This document shows positions 21,674 to 32,571 of a stretch of 64,000 nucleotides of DNA, one piece after another. Made by a program: the position numbers and the translations under genes. How positions within the stretch are numbered: the first letter of the stretch is position 1; each line of letters begins with the position of its first letter. Source of the stretch: Nemertoderma westbladi. Lineage: Eukaryota; Xenacoelomorpha; Nemertodermatida; Nemertodermatidae. The notes under the pieces were generated by a model. The model saw nothing but the letters and a program-made list of their open reading frames with translations, was not told the origin of the DNA and ran no database searches. The DNA is taken from contig JAUCBJ010009134.1 in assembly GCA_032718475.1 (NCBI GenBank), positions 1 through 64,000 of the forward strand. Direction: 5' to 3'.

Positions 21674-22101
21674 ACTCGCTGTGGTGCAGCAGTAGGTCAG
21701 TAGGTACCAGGGTCCGGGACCGGGGTAGGCAGGTAGGTGGTAGGTACTATCTGTAATATGGCTGAGTACACACGGTACAGTAGTACAGTACTGCAGTACT
21801 ACTGTAGGCCTTTTGTCATAGTAATGTAATATTAAAAGCCACCCGTGAAATTTTAAATTTTTTTATTTTGTGCACAAAGTGACACCAATGGAGCAAAATA
21901 AACCTGTCAATATGTTTGGGGGAGTAAGTGTTGAAATTTAGTAATATGATTAGTATTAAATAATTACTTAAATAGTATTAATATAAAAAGCCACCCATGA
22001 AATATTTTAATTTTTGTCAATTTTTACATTAGGGGACCAACCTTTGCCAAAAACCAAGTTAAGCCCCACTGTGAATAAATGCAAATTAATCTCAATTTGC
22101 T

Positions 22102-23995
22102 TCATATACTAAGTAATAAATTATAAATTGGTAATATGGGTAACAAATAATATATAACTAAACTAACCTGTTTAAGTAGATCCATTTCCCTTGAATTTAA
22201 AGAGTTCCTATCTCCTTCCCTGATTTCTATGAGTGCTCCTACGATTGGGTGTTTCTTGTCAAGGAAACACTCTATCATGAGGAACGTGGAGCTCCATCGC
22301 GTCGGTGAGTCCGTGCATAGCACTCGTTCAGGACGGTTCTCAACTTTCTGGGCCTCTCTTAATGCATCCATCGCTTTAGGACTATGGTGGAAGAATGCTG
22401 CTATCTTGCGAACTTTATCGATACAACTGGAGATGTCAGTTAGGGTCTTTATTGCATTTGTAACAACCAAATGCAAAGTGTGGGCAAAACACCCGACATG
22501 AGACCAATTGTTCTCAGTGATAGCCAACACCATTATTTGAGGCGTTATCTCTAAACATCAGGTGCAACTTTTGATCCTCTCCACCAGCTAGACCCCACAT
22601 ACCTAGAATATTCTTTAATACCGTAGCAATATCGCGGGCATTATGAGACCCTGGGAATGGTTGGCAATCAAGTAAGTACGACACTCTTCCTAACCCAAGT
22701 GCTATTTATGAAGTGTATAGTTAGGCTAATATAGCTATCCTGGCGCGCAGAAGATCATATATCGGTTGTGGCAGTGAAACACTTAACTTCTTTATCTAGG
22801 ATTATTTTAAGTTTACCGGCTACTCTTTTAAATGCATCTGGTATTAGAACAGTTCAAATATGTGTCTCGCTTGGGAGAGTATATCGTGGATTTAATGTAT
22901 TAATAAAGACGCCGAATCGTTCGTTGTTAATAAGGTGATATAGAAGCATACCATTGCAGATCCATTCGATTAGCTGACTGTCTAATGTTTTCTTTATCGG
23001 ACTGTTGGAGGTGTACTTGGATTTCGGAACATACTCTGATAGGGTTGTCTGACGCAACGGCACAGCTGTAGATAAGGAACACGCGGATGAAACTTCCACC
23101 ACATCAGACACCTTTATCTAGGATTATTTTAAGTTTACCGGCTACTCTTTTAAATGCGTCTGGTATTAGAACAGTTCGAATATGTGTATCACTTGGGAGA
23201 GTATATCGTGGATTTAATGTATTAATAAAGATGCCGAATCGTTCGTTGTTACTAAGGTGATATAGAAGCATACCATTGCCTATCCATTCGATTAGCTGAC
23301 TGTCTAATTTTTTCTTTATCGGACTGTTGGAGGTGTACTTGGATTTCGGAACATACTCTGATAGGGTTGTCTGACGCAATGGCACAGCTATAGATAAGGA
23401 ACACGCGGATGAAACTTCCACCACATCAGACACAAGACTATATATGGAACCTTCTTTGGCCTTCTTGAGACATCGTTCCTTATCTAGTGCATCCTGCAGG
23501 GCTTTCACTTCCTTGAATGACGATACGTGGTGGGACTCTAAATGGCGATACAGGGGACCATTTCCGAACGATCTGAGTTTACCACCGGTTTTTCCTCTTG
23601 ACACCTTAATCCCACACCCCCGACCTTACATATTGCCTTCGACTTATCCGTTGAATAAATCAAATAATATCCCCAAATGGACGACGAATCTACATTATGA
23701 CGTTTACGAGAGGAAGAGGCAGACTCCGCTAACATCAGAAGGCCTCGTGGTGGAGGTGGTTGTGGCGGAGGGCCTAGTTGCAGCGACGACACTGTACGTT
23801 ATCACTCACATTCCCTTCGTCATCGTCACTACTGTCCGAGGGTGATTCCGATGGCACGTACACATCTTCACCACCTGATATACCGGAAATGGTACGGTCG
23901 GAAATACTAGCATTTCCGGCACTGGTACAGGATTTACCGTCAACTAGGGTGTGGTCGGACGTTTTTAGAGGTCTTCGGCGCGTCGGTAGAACCAC
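22102..23995 (-). pseudogene. hAT (ZBED-type) transposase pseudogene
   Basis: From right to left: an acidic N-terminal segment (23774-23995); a BED-finger region with SIWGYYLIYSTDKSKAICKV and, after a frame break near 23600, FGNGPLYRHLESHH. Then comes the hAT N-terminal block KKKLDSQLIEWI and ERFGIFINTLNPRYTLPS, a duplicated copy of that block, CFTATTDIWSS with the first catalytic aspartate, RDNAS, GCFAHTLHL (C-x-x-H) and DSPTRWSSTFLM. The C-terminal dimerisation half with the final glutamate is missing. The second cysteine of the BED finger (CKVC) is replaced by glycine. At least three frame breaks and an internal duplication make it inactive. Confidence 0.85.
22790..23433. repeat. 322-bp tandem duplication within the hAT gene
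   Basis: TTTATCTAGG at 22791 and 23113, and CCACATCAGACAC at 23099 and 23421, are each exactly 322 bp apart. The two copies are about 97 percent identical by eye. The left copy carries substitutions such as IGNGM to ICNGM. The duplication repeats the RING-like N-terminal block of the transposase and was probably made after insertion. Confidence 0.9.
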
Positions 23996-24481
23996 TCGAC
24001 CTGGTTTACAAATTTTTGTTGGCTGAACTTAACATTGCACATCTTGGCCATATATCCAAACCAAAAAAAATGCAAAAAAAAATATTCTTGTGTCATTTTT
24101 TTTTAAATTATGTGTCTATTAGTTGTTATTTTGTAAATTAAAAGAGCGGATTCCGGATTTTAAGTGAAAATTTCCAAAAAATTCAATATATTAAATTTTA
24201 TTTGATATAAAGGTCAGACAGTCAGACAAGTTGAAAATGTACAGGTCTGGGCTAAAATTACTTAGCTTGGTGGCTCCAATAGAGATTCGGTCCATTATTA
24301 CTACATATTTCCATTCAGGCCTACAAGAAACTACTATTTTAGTACTGGAAGAAAACGTGCATTCTAGAAGCGCAATAGAAACCAGTAAGACAGCAAAAAT
24401 ACTTAACAGTTTATGTATATTGGGATAGTATGTAGGATTACAAAGTTCAAGTGCAGCAGAGCAGTCATGAAGTGGCAGTAG
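23996..24481. other. No gene recognised
   Basis: AT-rich sequence with A runs. The plus ORF 24231-24428 has no recognisable motif. Confidence 0.45.
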
Positions 24482-24813
24482 TTAGCGAGTTGCACAAAAT
24501 CTGCCAAGCTTCGAACTCGACTTGGATTTCCTGCTCAGTTCTATTAAGAAAGAAGATTCATGTGACTTAAATCTATTATCAATTTGAACTATTAGATTGT
24601 CTAAGAATGGGATAAATATGGAGAATTTGAAATATTCCTCAGGGCTTCCGGCTGGTGTGTTGTTTCGCTTTGTTTGGCGGCCCACAACTCTTGGCATTCG
24701 GATTTTATTTCTAAATATAAGGGTCCTACTTTCTCCTGGGCTAAACCAAACAATACTTTAAATTTGTCGTCGCTGTTGCGCCAGGTGTGAATGAGTTCTT
24801 TAACTATGTTCAC
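24482..24813 (-). pseudogene. hAT-like dimerisation-region fragment (DUF4371 type)
   Basis: Two overlapping minus frames. The second contains EEYFKFSIFIPFLDNLIVQI followed by DNRF, a segment typical of the region before the C-terminal dimerisation domain in ZMYM/DUF4371-class hAT proteins (Y-F-x3-x-F-I-P-x-L-D-x-I...RF). The first supplies HTWRNSDDKFK and LWAAKQSETT. Because of the frame change between them this is a remnant. It is not the same hAT as the 22-24 kb gene, judging by motif style. Confidence 0.55.
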
Positions 24814-25618
24814 TTGATTTTCATCACTTGATTTCTCAGACTATTCTAGCCCTTTCTGTTCACCGCACCTAGGCTGTTGCATCGTGGACGACCAGACCCA
24901 CGGCCTCTCGGAGCCGTATAACATTGGCCGCTGACTGCCCTAGTTAACGAAATATTCCTCACATTCACACATAACGCTCCGTTGATACTGTGATTTCTGT
25001 GTCACCTCTGTAACTGATATATTTCAGTATCATTTATATTTCTGGTTAGAAACACACAACACCCACCTGTTCCTTAATTTATGTGTCATAATCTGTTAAT
25101 AACAAATTATTTAAAAACATCCATAAGAACAAAACCCACTTGCCTTGCTATGATTATATCATTATGCCAATCCTAATCATTAGAAAGGACACACCATACT
25201 AAAGTGTAGGCCTAGGTAGGATAGGACTGTATTAACACCATGGATAATAAATATATTACTTTTTTTCTTAGATTATAAAGAAGATTGTATTCTTCCGATA
25301 ATGGACTGGGAAAGAATTCGATCAGAAGATCCGTTGAATTCGTCATAAACAGATGCCCATAATTCTTCATTGAGCTCAATCGGATCGTAATCCTCCTTCG
25401 CTTCGCAAATTGATAACCCTGCACCGCATCAGGTAATTTCGAACCCTCCCCCGCCTCAGAACCCGGAACCGGTAACTAATGAAAGTTAGTTAGCATGGTA
25501 AGATCGATTACAAATGCATGGGCGGCCCAATTGGAATCCGATCAACCAAACATAAGAAAACGCAAAATAAGGAAAATTAAATGATGCAGTCTTCTGCGAT
25601 GATGAAGATTAATCTATT
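24814..25618. other. No gene recognised
   Basis: Mixed-composition sequence; a 70-codon minus frame at 25212-25424 has no motif I can name. Confidence 0.4.
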
Positions 25619-25780
25619 AGCTTACGGGAACTTTGATTAGTCAGTTGGTGTGCGGGATATATTTCTTTAAATATTTAATAGGGCAGTGGCACCGTCAATA
25701 GCTTACGGAAACTTTGATTTGTCAGTTGGTGTGCGGGATATATTTCTATAAATATTTAATAGAACAGTAGCGCCATCATT
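25619..25780. repeat. 81-bp tandem duplication
   Basis: AGCTTACGG starts at 25619 and 25700, and AGCTTA recurs at 25781. Each unit contains TCAGTTGGTGTGCGGGATAT and AAATATTTAATAG. The two full copies differ at about eight positions. Confidence 0.85.
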
Positions 25781-26024
25781 AGCTTATTTTGTTGGATAAT
25801 ATATAAGTTTTTTATATCAATTTAAAGCCAATATTCTAACTTAGATTTTGGTCTGTGTTTGGAATTTCAACATTGTCATGGAAACAAGATACAACCAGTG
25901 GAATTCAAAATCCAGATTTTATACATTCGTAGGTGTATGTATTTATTTTATGAGAAAGTTAGTGTTGCTATGGAAATAAGACTAGCTACCATTTTGGTTC
26001 ACTCTTGTGTTTTAAATTGGAAGC

Positions 26025-26297
26025 ATGTTCTCTGGTGAAGAGAAAGTTTTTATTGTAAAAACGTATTTTGAAACTAAGTCACCCAAACTGACAGCTAGTG
26101 CATTTGAACAAAAATTTCCAAATCAGCGTCTTCCTAAAAACACTGAAATTTTAAGATTCGTGAAAAAACTTTAATCCAAATTCGGTTTGGCCAGATAAAA
26201 GGGGTCAGGAAGACGCATTCGTGTTTCAAGAGATATCATTGAGGCCCATTTTATCCAGAATCCCAAGACAACACTGAAGCAGGCATCTTCCGTTTAA
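26025..26297 (+). pseudogene. DUF4817-like helix-turn-helix transposon N-terminus
   Basis: A single frame from ATG 26025 reads MFSGEEKVFIVKTYFETKS, then EQKFPNQRLPKNTEILRFVK, KGSGRRIRVS and IIEAHFIQNPKTTLKQAS. In-frame stops lie at 26172-26174 and shortly after, and the frame ends near 26297. The opening phrase and spacing match the DUF4817 helix-turn-helix found at the start of many arthropod and other invertebrate transposon proteins. The catalytic part is not visible downstream, so this is a short dead fragment. Confidence 0.6.
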
Positions 26298-27370
26298 TTT
26301 CGGCAGGTTCATCACCAAGACTCTCCAAGGAACCCCCCAGGCAACAACCTGGCTTTCAATCAGCCTCTTCAAGGGTGTAGCCGGAGGTTGTTGAGTAGTG
26401 GCCACTGCCCCAGAACCTCTAAATGGCGAGGCGTATGATTGCGACATTGGCGGTGGGGTCAGTGTTGGAATGGGAGGGGTGGCACGAAATCTCCTCCTCA
26501 TATGGGAGAGGATCTCCCAACACAACTGTAGAACTTGGCATTAATTCCTATATTAAAAGTTTGATAAATCAGTTAATTATTATGATAAAATATTGCAGGG
26601 ATGAGGGATCTTTTCGAAGTGACTGTTGCAGCTATATCTTGATGGAAGGTTCGGTAAAGAGAATTAACGAGTCAATGATGTTGCGTTACGTATAATTAAG
26701 TTTACAGAATCTTTCAATAAATAAAGTTACAATAATATTTCACCCAACAGGGCTTTATCAAATTGCATGGAATCTACTTACAAACAGGGAAGCTACATAC
26801 CACACTACCATACTACTACCTACCCAATCGACTGTTAGCACAATGAACAATGAACCGGTATTTCATAAAGAGGCCTAGCTACTTCGATATCCCTCCCCCC
26901 CCCCCCCCCCCCCCCCCCCTCCCCCCCTCCCGGGTAATTTGTGTCTAATTTTCGGAGTGTAAGCAGATTCAATTCCCTACATCACCCACCGAAAATCGGA
27001 CTAGTGGCATTTTACCAATATAGTTGGCGATGCGAGATTACCAATAATAATCTCGCCTCATAACCAACTGGGGGGGGGGGGGGGGGGGGGGGGCGATACA
27101 CGCCATAAGCCAGAGAGGTGAGAAATCAAACCACCTCAGAGGGACAAACCAGCTAGTGAGGCTAGCAGCAGGGGGTAACACCAATAGGGAGTGGCGAGGC
27201 GAGAATTAATAGTTAAGCCAATAGCTGGCAAGGAATTAGATTGGGAGGATAGGAGCGCATCCATTAGCCCAGCAGCACAGCAACAAAGTGACGCGTACAA
27301 TCTATTCCGGTCGGGATCTCACTGCCAACTTCAGGATCCCATCACATAGATTGAGATAAACTATAACTGT
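26298..27370. other. No gene; paired poly-C and poly-G runs
   Basis: A C run of 25 at 26895-26919 (extended by TCCCCCCCTCCC) and a G run of 24 at 27070-27093 bracket 150 bp of non-coding sequence. The plus frame 26423-26695 and minus frame 26226-26525 show no motif. Confidence 0.5.
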
Positions 27371-27580
27371 TTAATTATTTTGTATAAAGTATGACTTTTT
27401 GTCGCCTCGTGCGCGATTATGATAGCTAATATGAAAGCTAATAGTTATTACGTGGAAATATGTAGATACCGACACTTTAAGGTGTTCTTCGAGCTGGTGA
27501 TCGTTCCAATCGGCAATGAATTTGGTGATTTCTTTATTGGCGCCTATGAAATTCATTCCCTGGTCGGATCTCATAGTTCA
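27371..27580 (-). pseudogene. BEL/Pao-type integrase fragment
   Basis: The minus strand reads RSDQGMNFIGANKEITKFI then DWNDHQLEEHLK. R-S-D-x-G-x-N-F-x-G-A is the catalytic-core signature (second aspartate) of BEL/Pao retrotransposon integrases. The block is followed by unrelated low-GC sequence, and the third catalytic residue is not visible. Confidence 0.6.
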
Positions 27581-27614
27581 GTTAGTTCCAAATCTACCGA
27601 TCTGTCTCCGGAGA

Positions 27615-28140
27615 CAAAGGATAAAACTTTTCATCGACATGTGAAATCTGCAAGATATGGTTCCTGGTTTAGTAGATCAAAGCTACTAATTCGCCGAACT
27701 CTATTTATAACATACATATTCTTGTATGAGTTGACCTGGAATAATACCTTAAGGATGTTTGACGGTATTCTTGCCCATTCCAATGAAAAAAGCACTGCTA
27801 CATTAGAGACCTTTTCGTAAAGGACTTGATGAACAACGCTGAGATGATGGGTGAGGGTGGGGAGAGTGTTCAAATCAACAAGTCCTATTTCAGTGGTCGG
27901 AGGAAGTATAACAGAGGCCACAAGCTGCCTGGTGACAAATATAAAATACCACCTGCACGAAATAATTACGGGAAGCAAGTGAACATACCATGGGTGTTTG
28001 GAATAGTATGGAAAAAGCCAATGCAAACATTGTGGCCAATATTGGAGGCATATGTAAAAGGTGGAACCTTAATTATGTCAGATGAGCGGGCAGCCTATTC
28101 CAGTTGCCTGATGTTATCAAATGCATGCGACGGATAATAT
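27615..28140 (+). pseudogene. Merlin (ISXO2-like DDE) transposase pseudogene
   Basis: The first part, in the frame ending at 27820, reads YGSWFSRSKLLIRRTLFITY, an N-terminal block of Merlin/ISXO2 transposases. After a stop and frame change, 27841-28137 reads ESVQINKSYFSGRRKYNRGH, then NNYGKQVNIPWVFGIVW, WPILEAYVKGGTLIMSDERA. The usual first catalytic D-E pair before S-x-F is N-K here, and the segment between VFGIVWK and WPILEAYV is too short, indicating an internal deletion. It is therefore inactive. The N-terminal part lies antisense to and just right of the BEL integrase fragment. Confidence 0.75.
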
Positions 28141-28780
28141 CATTGATGTGCAGCCAAAGTGCTCATATTCTTGCACATGTTTCAAGAATTTCAACTGATT
28201 CTAGAAGGTTACATGTTGAGGAATGCATAGATGATATTGACAATGATACTGATGATTTTAGTGACAACAATGATGTGGAAGATGATAGGTTACCATCACA
28301 GACCAATGAATATGAGAGAACAGATAATGTTGAAGCCAATGAAGACATTTATAATGTTAAGAGTTTAATTCTAGTTCCACCAAAATCAGCATTAAATTCT
28401 TACATTCAACAAAACAATTACTCAAATTGGCCAAATGAAAAAGTTGGTTGCATCGAAAATATTAGTTACTTTGATTATTTGTTATTAGTAAATCGTGTGT
28501 ATATTCATCAGTCAGTCTCTCATAGATATCCATCAGTGCCTCATATTGTTCCTCAAACAAGGCAAGCTCTACAGAATCTGCGCATGGAATCCGTTATCAA
28601 TTATCACAATTATCATTTATTCCATTTACATCCACTGAATTATTTATTTGTAAGGATCTTGCAGAATCCATTAAATGTGGTGAAAGTCATGTAATATGCG
28701 CCAATAAACAATTTCAAGACATATGGGTTAATAATTTGAAAGAGATAATACGTCTTCCAACCATAAATCGTTTAGCAATT
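28104..28780 (+). CDS. Unrecognised acidic ORF next to Merlin remnant
   Basis: A 196-codon frame, with continuation in another frame (CKDLAESIKCGESHVICANK) up to about 28780. Residues 45-85 are strongly acidic (IDDIDNDTDDFSDNNDVEDD). No domain is recognised. It may be part of a transposon accessory gene. The LINE 3' end begins immediately after it at about 28797, so it may have been truncated by that insertion. Confidence 0.25.
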
Positions 28781-29185
28781 ATCAATAATCAGTTACTACT
28801 ACTACTAGGTCGAGCGAACTCGGACAGTGGAAAGGAGATCCTTCCAGGCTTCCCTATTCTCCATAGTTGTCGCAATTTCGTTTCTCCCAAGTTCAGTATC
28901 CCTTTCAAGTTGATCTATATATGTTATGGCAGGTCGTCCACGACTACGCTTTCCATGAGTTGGTTGCCAGAGAAGTAGATCTGGTATGACCTCGTCTTTA
29001 CTTCGCCAGCAGTGCCCACTGAATCTTAATCTGCGTTCACGGAGGGTGGTTGATACAGGTGGTATTGTACCATAAAGCTCGGCGTTTGTCATGTGTTGTC
29101 TCCAGCTGATGTTTAGGGCTGCCCTTAGTAGTCTTGTGTAGCAACCATCAATTCGTTGTTCAAGTGATTTAGTCAGTGTCCAGGT

Positions 29186-29883
29186 ATCACCCCCGTATAA
29201 AAATACACTTTCCACTGTGGCTCGAAAGAACTTAGTCTTCAGGTGCCTGGAGAGATCTGATTTCCAGATGGTATCCATTTTTGATAGAGCTACCCAAGCC
29301 TTTGCTTTCCTAACTTCTATGTCCTTTTTGCTACTCTCTATCCATGATCCAAGGTACTGGAAGTTATCGACCTTCCTTAGTTGATTATTACCAATGGTTG
29401 TCAAGTTTCCATCAACATTAAAGGTCATGAATTCGGTCTTGGTAGCATTTATATGCAATCCAACCTCCTTAGCAGCCCTCTCCACTTTATTTAGTAGAAG
29501 CTGTGCATCTGCTAGCGTATTAGAGAGCAGGGCGTCTCACCCCCGTATAAAAATACACTTTTCACTGTGGCTCGAAAGAACTTAGTCTTCAGGTGCCTGG
29601 AGAGATCTGATTTCCAGATGGTATCCATTTTTGATAGAGCTACCCAAGCCTTTGCTTTCCTAACTTCTATGTCCTTTTTGCTACTCTCTGTCCATGATCC
29701 AAGGTACTGGAAGTCATCGACCTTCCTTAGTTGATTATTATCAATGGTTGTCAAGTTTCCATCAACATTAAAGGTCATGAATTCGGTCTTGGTAACATTT
29801 ATATGCAATCCAACCTCCTTAGCAGCCCTCTCCACTTTATTTAGTAGAAGCTGTGCATCTGCTAGCGTATTAGAGAGCAGGGC
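29186..29883. repeat. ~350-bp tandem duplication inside LINE copy A
   Basis: CACCCCCGTATAAAAATACA occurs at about 29188 and 29538, and both blocks end in GTATTAGAGAGCAGGGCG. Copies are almost identical. The effect is to repeat the reverse-transcriptase C-terminal coding block, so the LINE reads through RT motifs twice. Confidence 0.75.
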
Positions 29884-30316
29884 GATGTCATCCGCAAAGT
29901 CGGTGTCTGTGACTGTAGTAGCCGGATATCTACTACTACTTCTGCATTCTTGAAGTGTGAATCCCAGATCTTCACCCTTTATGGCCGTCCTCATTGCGTA
30001 ATCCAGCACAATTACAAATAGTAATGGTGCTAATGTGTCACCTTGCAGTACGCCAGCCAGGATTGAGAAAAACCCAGTTTCACCATCTGGTGAGAGTACC
30101 TGCGCTTCTGTGTCACAATATAACAATCCAATGCCAGCAACAATTACTTCTGGTATTCCATAAGCTCTTAGGATTTCAAGCATTTTACCTCTATGGATGG
30201 AGTCGAATGCCTTCTTGAAGTCTGAAGAACTTGACTGCTTGTTCTGGCTCTGATGCATTGGTTGGACTGTAGCAACATATAACTGTTGTCTTGGGATTCC
30301 CATCAAATGTTGCGAT

Positions 30317-30487
30317 TAGGGTTTTTAAAAAACATCATTTTAAAAATCTGTGATGTTTTAATTGTTTTTTTTGTTTTTTTTAATTTTTTTTTTTGTTTTA
30401 AATGTTTTTTTTGTTTTTTTTTCTAAACAAGGTACATGCACTTGTACATACACTTTTAAAACATGGTGATGTTTTTTAAAAACCCTA
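30317..30487. mobile_element. 171-bp hAT-type MITE inserted in the LINE
   Basis: Terminal inverted repeats TAGGGTTTTTAAAAAACATC and its complement bound a T-rich interior. The exact 8-bp direct repeat GTTGCGAT lies on both sides (30309-30316 and 30488-30495). An 8-bp duplication and TAGGG ends fit the hAT superfamily. It interrupts the LINE endonuclease coding sequence; removing it restores the frame RVIIAT to FDGNPKTTV. Confidence 0.85.
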
Positions 30488-31340
30488 GTTGCGATAATAA
30501 CCCTGGAATTTATAGATTCGATGTTGTTTAGGGTCTTAAGTGCAAATGGGCTTAGCAGAATTCCTACTCCACCAATTGATGCATTGGCCGAGTTTCTTAC
30601 TGCTGAGCTTGTTACTAACGTCCATCCATTTCCAATGTCATTGTACTTCATGGCTGTGTCTTCATGACAAATCCGATGTTCTTGGATGCAGATGATGTTG
30701 ATGTTATATTCCATTGCCAGAGCGACCATGTCACCCTGTTTGCTCTGTGCTTTCAGCGTGCGTGCATTCATTGTAGCAATCTTTAGTGTCTCTTTACATT
30801 TCAACAGGTTGGTTCTTCTTTCTTCTCTGTCTTCTGTTCCAGTAGCCAATTTATCGACCCAAGCCTGGTGTACCACTGAGGGACGCTGTCCTTGTTGACC
30901 CAGGCGTTGACTGAGCCAGTATTTATCCTGGAGGGTTCTCATACTCATATCTTTCAGTTGCGGGATTAAACCACTTGTGGTCGCAACTCCTACAAGCGTC
31001 TTTGCAGTAGTTCGCCATTGTTTGATTACCTTCCGCCGACCTTGTCAGCATGTCTAGCTGTTGGTTGATTACCTTCTGCCTATCCATGGCCTACAGCCCT
31101 GCTGCCGACTGTAGGGGTCCATTTGTTACACCCTGAACCAAGTGTGCCTCCTGGGTTAGGTTACCTAATACTGGTAGAGGAGCATCCAGTATAGACAGGG
31201 CGGGGCTTGTATCATCTCTAATGCAGATGCGTATCAAGCCTTTGCCTTCAATGGTGCCCTAGGCGCTATAACCCTCAATGACTTATTTAGTTGACGGGGC
31301 TAAACCAACCCACTCTTGATCAACTAAATAATGAATAGGC

Positions 31341-32571
31341 TATGCTTATCGATCAGAATTTTAATTGTGTACCCTTGGATTTTGATCATAGTAGTCCAAT
31401 GGACTCTGCTTCAGACAGTTTATTTTACCCAACTGTTGATTTGGATGTAGAGAAAGTTTCTATTAATTTACTTCTTGCTGATGAGATTAATGTTGAGTGA
31501 TTCATTCAATCAGATCAATTATTATCAGTTTTGTTGAAAAGAACAAATGTATTGAGTCTGTTATATATATTACGTTAAAGAAGCAACTTATGATTACATG
31601 CTTAAACGTTGGAAACTCTTATGGTTATCATCAAAGATGTTTAAAGGTAGTCCTAAAAAACCCCGGTCTGATTTCAAATAGTTAAATGCATAACAACAAC
31701 TTGTAGTAGACATGATGACCTTGAATGCAGTAAATGGCAAACTATCAGTTAACCGTTACAGGACTGGGCTATTTTCCGTGCACCAGGACTGGGGGGGGGG
31801 GGTTGGGGTTGATTCCATCCCCTCTCCCATTTTAGCCAATTACAGGCCATTTTTTTTAAAAATTGGTAGTAATGTGAAAAAATAAATACCTAGCTCGTGT
31901 GTGATAAAAAATTTTATTTTCGAGTTTTGGGTAGCACTGAAATGGCACTTTTCGTGCACCCACCAAAAAAAAGAAAATTTCAGTAAAACAAGTCAAAAAG
32001 TCACTTTCGGCCCGGTTTTATGGGTTTTCGACCCCACTGAATCCTACCTGAAGGTCCATATCGTCTCATAATGTTGATTTATGCCATTTTTTAGAAGCAC
32101 CCAAATTTGAAATTATCATGTTGTACCCACTTTTGGGGGACCTGAAATATATCATCCCAATTGTCTGTGATAACTATCTGTTGGTCTAAATCGATTCAGG
32201 ACCTCAAAAATCTTTGAGCACGGAAATTTTATCTTCGGAAATGGATACTATTCGGAAAGTGAAAATTTGAATTTTTATGCCGCACCCACTTTTGTTGAAC
32301 CCTTGAAAAACTCATTTCCTCAATTTCACTCATTTCAAGGTGTTATTTCTGGTTTTTATGTAGCTTCGGCGACTCTAATTCAAACCTGGTTGCCCAATTC
32401 GTGTCATACTGTTGATATATGCCATGTCTCCACCTGTTGTTTGTACTGGTAACTGTTCTCTATACCATTGATAGGCATATTACTGTAGGCCTACCTACTG
32501 TTTATATTTCAGGCCATATTTCGTATTTATATATACTGGTAATTATATAATCTCTACTGCAGTACTGCACT
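31341..32571. other. No recognised gene; sequence shared with 36233-36873
   Basis: Begins with an inverted repeat ATTTAGTTGA/TCAACTAAAT near 31285-31330. Short frames (31497-31685) have no motif. 31341-31981 is part of the 2.36-kb direct duplication. 31770-32030 includes a G run and a reference-like non-coding element. The piggyBac frame starts at the right edge. Confidence 0.5.

Larger units (their letters stand above)
17045..21820 (-). mobile_element. Nearly complete two-ORF non-LTR retrotransposon
   Basis: About 4.8 kb on the minus strand with a short GC-rich 5' region (21674-21820), ORF1, a 75-bp spacer, ORF2 and a 3' UTR of about 250 bp. The UTR ends in GGATTAAAGATTAAATAAAT and an AT-rich tail near 17045. 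It sits inside a satellite unit. The architecture (separate ORF1, APE endonuclease plus reverse transcriptase in ORF2) places it in the CR1/jockey-like part of the non-LTR tree; the exact clade is not claimed. One frameshift in ORF2 appears to be the only major coding lesion, so it is young. Confidence 0.85.
15840..22080. repeat. ~160-bp satellite array, split by two insertions
   Basis: Units share AATAATATTTAGTATTAAAT, TAAATAGCATTTATATTAAA, GCCACCCATGAAACTTT and a GACATGCTTGGAGCCAAA-like middle. The GCCAC landmark falls at 15901, 16062, 16915, 21838 and 21990. Subtracting the MITE leaves about 160 bp between the second and third landmarks. A LINE interrupts another unit at about 17045 and the array resumes near 21830. 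Roughly six units can be followed. Confidence 0.7.
28797..31340 (-). mobile_element. Internally deleted non-LTR retrotransposon, copy A
   Basis: On the minus strand the element runs from a 5' segment beginning MDRQKVINQQLD (about 31089) through an endonuclease start (LKIATMNARTL, INIICIQEHRI, GVGILLSP), then a hAT MITE, then TTVICCYSPTNAS. A deletion joins this directly to the reverse transcriptase (DFKKAFDSIHRGKMLEIL, AGVLQGDTLAP, FADDIALLS). The C-terminal part (RRLRFSGHCWRS, GRPAITYIDQL) ends at a (TAG)n tail near 28797-28807. A 350-bp tandem duplication breaks the RT C-terminus. The 3' tail and RT motifs suggest an RTE-like or related clade; this is tentative. Confidence 0.8.
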
